5,800 nucleotides of DNA, taken from positions 1 through 5,800 of the forward strand of contig CAZVCJ010000232.1 of assembly GCA_964625745.1 (NCBI GenBank), written 5' to 3'. Shown piece after piece: positions 1-5,709 of the stretch (its first letter is position 1; each line of letters opens with the position of its first letter). The notes under the pieces are model-generated. The model was not told where the DNA came from. It worked only from the letters and a program-made list of their open reading frames with translations, and searched no databases. This DNA is from CAZVCJ01 sp964625745 (GTDB taxonomy: Bacteria > Chloroflexota > Anaerolineae > VGOG01). Made by a program: the position numbers and the translations under genes.

Positions 1-24
1 GTCTTGGTCTCTTTGTGGCTTTGC

Positions 25-49
25 CCCTTGAGGGCTCAAGCCCGAAGGG
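25..49 (-). terminator. Hairpin downstream of the Uma2 gene, possible weak terminator
   Basis: An interrupted inverted repeat lies about 30 bases beyond the Uma2 stop codon. The outer arms CCCTT (25-29) and AAGGG (45-49) and the inner arms GGGC (32-35) and GCCC (40-43) enclose a four-base loop. The two stems are separated by two unpaired bases on one side and one on the other. The position fits a transcript end, but no T-run follows on either strand, so an intrinsic terminator is only a guess. It could equally be an mRNA-stabilising stem or chance. Confidence 0.3.
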
Positions 50-80
50 TAAAGTAATGAGCATCTACCTGAACAGTTAC

Positions 81-320
81 TCAGTCGAAGATCTCCTCTG
101 CCAGGAATTGAAAACCGGCCAGCACCTGCGAACTCACCACCTCGTCCTCGCTGTACCGCCCCAGCACCTGGTAGCCCTCTGGCGAGAGGGTCAACACCTC
201 CACGGTCCGCTCCTCAGGGTCAACCAGCCAATACTCCTGCACCCCGTAGCGGCAATAAAGTTGTGACTTGATCCCCCGGTCCCGCTCCTCGGTGGAAGGC
301 GAGAGGATCTCGACCACCAG
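81..320. repeat. Direct repeat copy 1 (3' end of complete Uma2 gene)
   Basis: This is the left member of a pair of direct repeats, matched without gaps to 935-1174 at an offset of 854 bases. By hand alignment there are about 25 mismatches in 240 positions (roughly 90% identity). It encodes the last 79 residues and the stop codon of the complete Uma2 protein. Similarity ends abruptly just after the shared CTCGACCACCAG on one side and at the stop codon on the other. Confidence 0.85.
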
Positions 321-920
321 ATCGGGCGCACCTGAGATGTTTTGCTCACCGATGATGCCCCGACGCTGGTGGCTGATGAACAGGATGTCGGGCTGCACAA
401 AGGTTGCCTCGGTGAAGACCACATCGAGAGGAGCACCAAAGACTTCACCAAGCTGATATTCGTCCACGAATTGTGCCAGGAGGAGCATCAACGTCCGCGA
501 AATGCGCTGGTGTTTGACAGAAGGGCTGGGTACCATGTATAACTCCCCCTCGAAAAGTTCGTACCGCCGGCCATCATCGGGCCAGGCCATATAATCACGA
601 TAAGTCAGCTTGACGGGAATGACCCTCAGTGCCCCAGCAATGTCCGCCCACCTCGCCGTCAGGCGATACGTGCCATCCACTTTTTCGACGATTTCTTCGC
701 TTTCCAGCCTGTCGAGGCAAAGTCGCATCGCTCCCTCATCGAGTTTGCTGGGGACCTCAGCATCACGCAGCAGTTGTTCAGCTCGCTGCCTAAGTTCAGG
801 TAAGTTGAGTTTCTGATCGCGACTTTTGACCAGACTACCCACAAGGGCTGAGATAATGGGGTTTTCTAGAACATCGCCCGCCAACTTACGATCTCTGGCG
901 TTTCCAGGTAGCCAAGACAT
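81..920 (-). CDS. Uma2-family (DUF820) putative nuclease with N-terminal winged-helix-like extension
   Basis: This 279-residue protein belongs to the Uma2/DUF820 family, which has a PD-(D/E)XK nuclease fold. Its biological role is poorly known, and the family is often expanded in Cyanobacteria and Chloroflexota. The Uma2 core runs from about residue 99 to 279. It begins with the family signature around IPVKLTYRDYMAWPDDGRRY, followed by ELFEGELY (121-128). The putative active site is D178 (QPDI), E204 (LVVEIL) and K218 (RDRGIK), followed by YGVQEYWLVDP (225-235). Typical Uma2 proteins are about 180-200 residues and start at the core. Here about 95 extra residues precede it, with a helix-helix-helix pattern ending in DRLESEEIVEKVDGTYRL (70-87), which resembles the recognition helix and wing of a winged-helix domain. 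The ATG at 920 is supported by a strong AGGAGGG site six bases upstream, and no ATG or GTG lies near the core's start, so the extension is genuinely part of the gene. It is the last cistron of the vapB-like cluster. Family assignment is firm; nuclease activity is inferred from retained residues, and the DNA-binding extension is inference. Confidence 0.9.
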   Translation of the reverse strand: MSWLPGNARDRKLAGDVLENPIISALVGSLVKSRDQKLNLPELRQRAEQLLRDAEVPSKLDEGAMRLCLDRLESEEIVEKVDGTYRLTARWADIAGALRVIPVKLTYRDYMAWPDDGRRYELFEGELYMVPSPSVKHQRISRTLMLLLAQFVDEYQLGEVFGAPLDVVFTEATFVQPDILFISHQRRGIIGEQNISGAPDLVVEILSPSTEERDRGIKSQLYCRYGVQEYWLVDPEERTVEVLTLSPEGYQVLGRYSEDEVVSSQVLAGFQFLAEEIFD

Positions 921-926
921 AACTTA

Positions 927-933
927 CCCTCCT
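927..933 (-). promoter_or_regulatory. Strong Shine-Dalgarno site for the Uma2 gene
   Basis: On the minus strand AGGAGGG precedes the ATG at 920 with a six-base spacer. This decides the start of the long Uma2 form. The preceding Uma2 fragment's stop codon (935-937) lies only one base upstream of the site, so ribosomes finishing the fragment would release directly on it, which suggests translational coupling. Confidence 0.75.
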
Positions 934-934
934 C

Positions 935-1174
935 TCAGTCGAAGATCTCCTCTGCCAAGAATTGAAAACCGACCAATACCCGCGAACTCACCACCTCGTC
1001 CCCGCTATACTGCCCCAGCACCTGGTAGCCCTCTGGCGAGAGGGCCAGCACCTCCACTGTCCGCTCCTCAGGGTCAACCAGCCAATACTCCCGCACCCCA
1101 TACCGACGGTAGAGCTGAAGCTTGATCCCCCGGTCCCGCTCCTCGGTAGAAGGTGAGAGGCTCTCGACCACCAG
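935..1174. repeat. Direct repeat copy 2 (Uma2 fragment)
   Basis: This is the right member of the pair, covering the whole Uma2-derived part of the truncated gene. Several differences from copy 1 are silent or conservative, such as T/A and K/L changes in the protein, and both copies remain open in the same frame. Mismatches cluster around 1096-1125, while the two ends are nearly identical. Tandem gene duplication followed by deletion of the upstream copy's 5' part explains it best. Confidence 0.85.
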
Positions 1175-1192
1175 GATTCTGAAGCCTACCAC
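935..1192 (-). pseudogene. C-terminal Uma2 fragment (truncated paralogue of the downstream gene)
   Basis: An 85-codon frame whose residues 7-85 match the last 79 residues of the adjacent complete Uma2 protein almost throughout (LVVE-LSPSTEERDRGIK, then YWLVDPEERTVEVL, ending in the same FQFLAEEIFD). It keeps the active-site-like E10 and K24 but has lost the N-terminal part of the core, including the strand carrying the first acids and the QPD aspartate, so it cannot be a working nuclease. The first six residues are not Uma2: they are encoded by sequence at the end of the PIN-toxin gene and just beyond it. The only start is a GTG at 1190-1192, inside the toxin's last codons. The junction with foreign sequence is near 1174/1175. 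The remaining frame is intact, so the truncation may be recent or the peptide may still be made through coupling. Relic is the most likely reading. Confidence 0.8.
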
Positions 1193-1416
1193 ATCCGCGT
1201 GATACCATACGCATCAAATTCTGGATCACGACCTACAATCGGCATCTGCTCTACCAGTGCCTGTGCAATCAGCAGCCGATCAAAAGGATCACGGTGGTGA
1301 AATGGCAAGATTGCCACTTGCGCCGTATGGCTAATGGTGATGCCCAACATTCCGATACGATTCAAACTGAGTTGCTGGGGAATGAATGTTTCAAAGGGCT
1401 GAGATAACAGCCTCAT
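1186..1416 (-). pseudogene. VapC-type PIN-domain toxin with in-frame internal deletion
   Basis: The 76-residue product matches the C-terminal part of the PIN-domain (VapC-like) ribonuclease toxins, which are usually about 125-130 residues. Recognisable parts are the FIPQQL helix (11-16), the ILPFHHRDPFDRLLIAQAL block (36-54, acids D43 and D46) and the closing GRDPEFDAYGITRMW (62-76, D64). The family normally begins MRLLLDTH and carries a first catalytic aspartate in DTH and a glutamate in a WEI-type motif. Here MRLL runs straight into SQPFETF, so about 50 residues holding those two acids are missing while the frame is kept. The start overlaps the antitoxin stop as ATGA (1413-1416), as in intact pairs of this class, which shows that the original start has survived. 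Without the first two acids, RNase activity is very unlikely. An alternative is that the peptide still binds the antitoxin, but that is speculation. Confidence 0.8.
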
Positions 1417-1637
1417 GGCATATACTCGTTAAAATCTGGTAGCGGTGCGTCGAAATTCTCAGCCATTACAATTAGCCCCTTCGCACTCCCGAACTGGCGG
1501 CGCACTAGAGGAACCGCAGGCACAAGTTGCACCGCTTCTTGGAGGTCTTTGATGATAAACACTTTTTCGCCCTTGAGCACAGCATTTATCAAATCGAGTA
1601 GACGAGGTTTTGCTTCTTCAAGACTGACTCGTAACAT
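1413..1637 (-). CDS. Phd/VapB-like type II antitoxin
   Basis: This 74-residue protein has the organisation of the Phd/YefM-like antitoxins that pair with VapC-type PIN toxins. The N-terminal half (MLRVSLEEAKPRLLDLINAV, then GEKVFIIKDLQEAVQLVP) is the dimerising, DNA-binding fold. The tail (FGSAKGLIVMAENFDAPLPDF, about 49-69) is the conserved segment that wraps over the toxin's active site. Length is normal and no lesion is seen. The ATG at 1637 follows a modest GAAAGG site nine bases upstream. It overlaps the toxin cistron by ATGA. Such antitoxins normally neutralise the toxin and repress their own operon with it. Because the partner toxin here is deleted, the gene is effectively an orphan. 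By eye this region looks more AT-rich than clpC, in keeping with an acquired module. Confidence 0.85.
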   Translation of the reverse strand: MLRVSLEEAKPRLLDLINAVLKGEKVFIIKDLQEAVQLVPAVPLVRRQFGSAKGLIVMAENFDAPLPDFNEYMP

Positions 1638-1644
1638 TTCTGTT

Positions 1645-1681
1645 CGCCTTTCTGGCGTTCACCGCACTGTATCTGTGACGC
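1645..1681 (-). promoter_or_regulatory. Inverted repeats ahead of the antitoxin, candidate operator
   Basis: Two overlapping inverted repeats sit just upstream of the antitoxin start. One is perfect, CGCC/GGCG around a five-base loop (1645-1657), and includes the weak ribosome-binding site. The other is imperfect, GCGTTCAC (1655-1662) against GTGACGC (1675-1681) with one extra T. Autorepression through palindromes at this position is usual for Phd/VapB-type operons, so this is a reasonable operator candidate. No convincing -35/-10 pair was found in 1658-1719. Confidence 0.3.
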
Positions 1682-1719
1682 TGGCTAACGACTGAATATA
1701 CGGTTGGTTTTTGTCTCCC

Positions 1720-4197
1720 TCAGGCCGGCATCCCCACCATCTGGGGGACCTCCTCAACCTGCTCCTGGGCCCGCAAGACGATCTCGCCGTCCTCCACGTC
1801 GGCCACAACCACGTCACCGGTCTGGAACTCACCCGCTAACAACTTTTCAGACAGGGGATCTTCGACCAGACGCTGGATGACCCGCCGCAGGTGACGGGCC
1901 CCAAACTCGGTGCTGTAGCCCTCCTGGGCCAGAAAGTCCTGGGCCTCGTCGCTGGCCTTTAGTTCTATCTGGTGCTCGTCCAGTCGCTCCCTGATCTTGT
2001 CCAGCTCCAGGGTAACGATTTGCTCGATCTCCTCCCTGGTCAAGGCCTTAAAAACTATTATCCCCTCCACCCGGTTGAGGAATTCGGGCCGGAAGGTCCT
2101 CTTGAGCTGAGCCAGGAGCTTCTCACGCATCTCCTGGTAGGCTTGCTCTTCGCCATTGGCCTCGTTACGAGGCACGGCGAAGCCCAGGCTTGTCTCCCGC
2201 TTGATGAGCTGGGCGCCTATGTTGGAGGTCATGATGATGATGGTATTGCAGAAGTCAACCTCTCGCCCCCTGGCGTCGGAGAGTCGCCCCTCCTCCATGA
2301 GCTGAAGCAGCATGTTGAAGACCTCAGGGTGGGCCTTCTCCACTTCGTCGAAGCAGATAACAGAGTAAGGATTACGGCGGATGGCTTCGGTCAGTTGCCC
2401 GGCATCGTAGTAGCCGACGTAGCCCGGCGGCGCCCCCACCAGCCTGGATACGTTGTGGCGCTCCATGAACTCGGACATGTCCAACTGCACCAGGGCCTCC
2501 TCGCTGCCGAACATGAACTCGGCCAGGGCCTTGGCCAGCTCCGTCTTACCCACGCCCGTGGGCCCCAGGAAGATGAATGAGCCGATGGGCCGCTTCGGGT
2601 CTTTCAAACCCGCTCGTGCCCGGCGAACGGCTTTGGCTATGGTGGTGATAGCTTCGTCCTGGCCCACGATCCTTTGGTGCAGAGCCTCCTCCATTTGTAA
2701 CAGCCGTTCCGTCTCCTCACCGGCAATGCGGGTGAGTGGGATGCCCGTCCACATGGAGATCACCTCAGTCACATCGTCAGCCATGACTGTCGGGCCCTCC
2801 TCTGAGGAATCCCAGCCCAGGCGAAGCTGGTTTAACTTCCCCTGAAGCTCTACCTCCAGGTAACGTAGATCTGCTGCATCTTCGTATTGTCCGTCCTCAA
2901 TGGCTCTGTCTTTTTGCTGCTGCACTGTCTTTAGAGTGGTGTAAGTTTCCTTCAGGCCTGTAGCCTGGGGGACCTTATACATGCGCACTCGGGAGGCGGT
3001 CTCGTCAATGAGGTCTATGGCCTTGTCCGGCAGATACCTGTCGGATACATAGCGGGCGGCCAGGTGTGCGGCCGTATAGATGGCCTCGTCGGATATTCTC
3101 AGCTTGTGGTGAGCCTCGTAACGTTCCCTCAAGCCTTGCAGGATGCCGACGGTCTCTTCGACGGTGGGCTCGCCGACCAGGATGGGCTGGAAACGCCGTT
3201 CCAAAGCGGGGTCTCGCTCGATGTACCTGCGATACTCATCGGCCGTGGTAGCCCCGATACACTGGAGCTCTCCCCGCGCCAGAGCTGGCTTGAGGATGTT
3301 GGCGGCGTCCACAGAGCTACCGCCAGACCCCGCTCCAACCAACATGTGTACTTCATCTATGAAGAGGATGCTGCTTGAGTTTTTGACTTCATCAATGACC
3401 CGTTTAAGTCGCTCTTCGAACTGGCCACGGAATATGGTGCCAGCTACCAGCGAGCCGACATCCAACTGTATCAGCCGCTTGTCGAGCAGGGGCACCGGTA
3501 AATCGCCAGTCACGATACGCTGGGCCAGCCCCTCCACGATGGCCGTCTTGCCTACCCCCGGCTCGCCGATGAGAGCCGGATTGTTTTTTGTCCGCCGGCC
3601 GAGGATTTGAATGACTCGCTCTATCTCCGTTTGCCGACCGACGACGGGGTCCAGTTTGCCCTCCTCGGCCAGGGCCGTGAGATCGGTGGCAAGTTGATCG
3701 ATGAGGGGGGTCTTTCTCTCATCCTGCTGTCCGGCACGCCCGGCATAGACGGGGTTCTTCATCATGCCCCGCGTGGTCTCAGTGCGCACCTTTTCTAAAC
3801 TGACTCCCATGCTCTTCAGCACATCAACAGCCACGCCATCCCCCTGGCGCACTAATCCCAGGAGAAGATGTTCGGTGCCAATGTAATGGTGCCCCAGTCG
3901 CCGCGCCTCATCAAAAGCCAGCTCTATCACTCGTTTGGTACGGGGAGTCAGGTAAGCCTTGCCAAATGAGGCCTGCTTGCTGGGCTCACTGATTCTCTCA
4001 ATTGTCTGCTGTACGCTCTTTGGCTTGACCCCCAAGCTCTTCAAGACCTTGCTAGCCATGCCATTCTTCTCACCTATCAGGCCCAACAACAAGTGTTCAG
4101 TGCCGATGTAGCCGTGATGAAGACGCTGGGCTTCCTCTTGAGCCAGGGTCAGGACATGGCGGGCTTTCTTGGTGAATCTATCGAGTTTGTCAGTCAT
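1720..4197 (-). CDS. clpC: ClpC, ATP-dependent Clp protease unfoldase subunit (Hsp100)
   Basis: This 825-residue cytoplasmic AAA+ unfoldase forms hexamers that unfold proteins and thread them into ClpP. Two Clp-N repeats (about 5-65 and 80-145) each contain YIGTEHLLLGL; E34 and E109 align with the Bacillus ClpC glutamates that dock phosphoarginine. The first ATPase has Walker A GEPGVGKT (211-218), Walker B ILFIDE (277-282) and arginine fingers R334/R335. A short UVR segment (about 425-456) replaces the long middle domain of ClpB, which settles the subfamily. The second ATPase has Walker A GPTGVGKT (545-552), Walker B FDE (616-618), R709 and sensor-2 GAR (766-768). LGF (671-673) matches the ClpP-docking loop. 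Length is normal. The ATG at 4197 has a GAGAGGG site eight bases upstream. The S1-domain gene lies 79 bases upstream on the same strand, so co-transcription is plausible. No CIRCE or CtsR-like operator was seen. The pore loops depart slightly from consensus (IFRG at 255-258, GYYDAG at 595-600). Confidence 0.97.
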   Translation of the reverse strand: MTDKLDRFTKKARHVLTLAQEEAQRLHHGYIGTEHLLLGLIGEKNGMASKVLKSLGVKPKSVQQTIERISEPSKQASFGKAYLTPRTKRVIELAFDEARRLGHHYIGTEHLLLGLVRQGDGVAVDVLKSMGVSLEKVRTETTRGMMKNPVYAGRAGQQDERKTPLIDQLATDLTALAEEGKLDPVVGRQTEIERVIQILGRRTKNNPALIGEPGVGKTAIVEGLAQRIVTGDLPVPLLDKRLIQLDVGSLVAGTIFRGQFEERLKRVIDEVKNSSSILFIDEVHMLVGAGSGGSSVDAANILKPALARGELQCIGATTADEYRRYIERDPALERRFQPILVGEPTVEETVGILQGLRERYEAHHKLRISDEAIYTAAHLAARYVSDRYLPDKAIDLIDETASRVRMYKVPQATGLKETYTTLKTVQQQKDRAIEDGQYEDAADLRYLEVELQGKLNQLRLGWDSSEEGPTVMADDVTEVISMWTGIPLTRIAGEETERLLQMEEALHQRIVGQDEAITTIAKAVRRARAGLKDPKRPIGSFIFLGPTGVGKTELAKALAEFMFGSEEALVQLDMSEFMERHNVSRLVGAPPGYVGYYDAGQLTEAIRRNPYSVICFDEVEKAHPEVFNMLLQLMEEGRLSDARGREVDFCNTIIIMTSNIGAQLIKRETSLGFAVPRNEANGEEQAYQEMREKLLAQLKRTFRPEFLNRVEGIIVFKALTREEIEQIVTLELDKIRERLDEHQIELKASDEAQDFLAQEGYSTEFGARHLRRVIQRLVEDPLSEKLLAGEFQTGDVVVADVEDGEIVLRAQEQVEEVPQMVGMPA

Positions 4198-4276
4198 CCT
4201 ATATACCCTCTCGTCCGCTTGTTTGGCTTACCAATGAGCCAGTGCCCATCAACAACTAAAAACGAAGTATAATCGC

Positions 4277-5644
4277 CTAAGAACTGCTATCATCTGCCGA
4301 AAGGGACTCGGTAGGCTGGAGAGCTTCAGCTACCGGAATGGCCTCTGGGACTTCTTCAGCCCCTTCGTTCTCCACCTGGGTTCGTTCCTTTTCTTCTTCT
4401 TCCTTTCCTCCACTTTCTTCTTCGACCTCGCGCTCCTCTTCTTCAAGCATAACGGCGCGTTCAACTTGCCAGTCCAGGTCAGCGTACTCGGCTTTGGCGA
4501 CGCTTTTCAGGCTGAGGCCCATGCGACGGCGATTTGGGTCGAGGCGGACGATTCTCAGAGTGAGGGTTTCTCCTTCTTTGACCACCTCTTTAGGATGAGC
4601 GATGCGATCATCCGATAGTTCTGAAACGTGTACCAGCCCTTCAATCGCATCTCCCTTTAGCCGAGCAAAGGCCCCGAAGTCAGTCAGCTTAGTGATGGTG
4701 CCTTCCACCAACTGACCCTCGGAGTATTTCTCCTCGGCCTGGCTCCAGGGGTCGGGCTGCAAGCGCTTGAGGCTGAGGCCAATGCGACGCCTCTCGCGAT
4801 TGACGTTCATGACGTAGACTTCCACCTCGTCGCCCATCTGGAGCACTTCCCTGGAATGAGACACCCGCCCCCACGAAAGCTCCGACAGGTGAATCAGGCC
4901 ATCGGCCCCTCCCAGATCAACAAACGCACCGAAGTCGCACAGGCTGCTAACCCGTCCACGGCAGATGTCGCCCTCTTTGAGTGAGTCCAACAACTGCTCC
5001 TTTTGCTCCTTGCGCCATATTCGATTGGCGGCTCGCTCGGAGAGGATCAGGCGGTTGCGCTGACGATCCAATTCGATAATCTTAAGCCTTAATTGCTGGC
5101 CAACCATTTTCGCTCGGCGCTCCTCGTGAGTCAGGGTCTTGTCCTCGTCCTGCCGCGAGGGACGAACCAACTGCGAGGATGGCACAAAGCCTCGCACCTG
5201 ACCCAGTTGCACGATCAATCCCCCCTTGTTGTAGCCAGTCACCGTCGCCTCGAAGATCTCTCCAGTCTCTAAGAGTTTCTCAAGAGATCGCCACTCCTTC
5301 TCCAGATCGGCCTGGCGCAGGGATAGGACGATCCGACCGCTCTTGTCCTCAGGGTTCACTACATAGGTCAGTACCTCGTCCCCGACCTGTATCTCCTCGA
5401 GGGCTGCTGGCCCCATGCTCTCCAATTCGCGGCTGGAGATAGCCCCTTCATATTTCCAGCCTACGTCAACCAGAACTTCTCCAGGGCTGACTCGCACCAC
5501 CTTGCCCTCCAGAATGTCGCCTCGCTTCAAGGTCTTGAAATCATAGGCTCCCTCTGGAAGATGCTCCCCAGCGTCAGCGCTCTGGTCTTCGGCTACCTCT
5601 GGGACAGTTTCTTCTTCTACCACCGGGATGGTCTCTTCTTCCAT
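4277..5644 (-). CDS. rpsA: Four-domain S1 RNA-binding protein, ribosomal protein S1-like
   Basis: This 455-residue protein is built from four S1 OB-fold repeats: about 41-111 (VLVDVGWKYEGAI), 126-203 (NKGGLIVQL then RGFVPSSQL), 223-294 (CDFGAFVDLGGADGLIHLSEL) and 308-381 (TDFGAFARLKGDAIEGLVHVSEL). Each of the last two ends in the family's IGLSLK or MGLSLK strand. S1 proteins bind mRNA and help the 30S subunit load weakly structured leaders. Four repeats are typical of several Gram-positive and Chloroflexota-like lineages, against six in E. coli. The repeats are flanked by acidic tails: residues 1-30, with the near-duplicate octapeptides EEETIPVV and EEETVPEV, and a glutamate-rich region from about 399 to the end. 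The ATG at 5644 has an excellent AGAGGAG site five bases upstream and a well-placed promoter. It is the first gene of a likely S1-clpC unit. It could instead be a general S1-domain regulator rather than the ribosomal S1; I favour S1 from domain number and order. Confidence 0.88.
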   Translation of the reverse strand: MEEETIPVVEEETVPEVAEDQSADAGEHLPEGAYDFKTLKRGDILEGKVVRVSPGEVLVDVGWKYEGAISSRELESMGPAALEEIQVGDEVLTYVVNPEDKSGRIVLSLRQADLEKEWRSLEKLLETGEIFEATVTGYNKGGLIVQLGQVRGFVPSSQLVRPSRQDEDKTLTHEERRAKMVGQQLRLKIIELDRQRNRLILSERAANRIWRKEQKEQLLDSLKEGDICRGRVSSLCDFGAFVDLGGADGLIHLSELSWGRVSHSREVLQMGDEVEVYVMNVNRERRRIGLSLKRLQPDPWSQAEEKYSEGQLVEGTITKLTDFGAFARLKGDAIEGLVHVSELSDDRIAHPKEVVKEGETLTLRIVRLDPNRRRMGLSLKSVAKAEYADLDWQVERAVMLEEEEREVEEESGGKEEEEKERTQVENEGAEEVPEAIPVAEALQPTESLSADDSSS

Positions 5645-5680
5645 GCGATCTCCTCTGACTTATGACTTAAGTTACCTATT

Positions 5681-5709
5681 ATTATACCAACTTTCGCGCC
5701 AAAAAGCAA
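5681..5709 (-). promoter_or_regulatory. Sigma70-type promoter with extended -10 for the S1 gene
   Basis: On the minus strand a perfect TATAAT (5681-5686) is preceded by TGG, giving the extended -10 form TGnTATAAT. After a 17-base spacer comes TTGCTT (5704-5709), which matches the -35 consensus at its first three bases. Transcription would start near 5674, giving a leader of about 30 bases before the S1 start codon. Spacing and distance to the gene are both good. Confidence 0.75.

Noticed and set aside
1655..1690. attC-like integron recombination site (imperfect hairpin with an extra base, near CTAACG)
   Set aside because: The core sites do not match RYYYAAC and GTTRRRY, and no partner core lies at the right distance, so an operator palindrome is the simpler reading.
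1972..2580. A 202-codon open frame on the plus strand opposite clpC
   Set aside because: It lies wholly antisense to well-conserved ClpC coding sequence, has no family resemblance, and is explained by codon bias in a GC-rich gene.
3143..3610. A 155-codon open frame on the plus strand opposite clpC
   Set aside because: It is rich in S, R and P as expected for a shadow frame, lies inside conserved ClpC sequence and has no recognisable domain.
4224..4241. Small inverted repeat TGGCT/AGCCA between the S1 gene and clpC
   Set aside because: The stem is only five base pairs with an eight-base loop and no T-run, so it is too weak to call a terminator.
4266..4294. Possible clpC promoter: TATACT on the minus strand just after the S1 stop
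   Set aside because: The hexamer is good, but nothing like a -35 lies 16-19 bases upstream and there is no extended TG, so I leave it unannotated.
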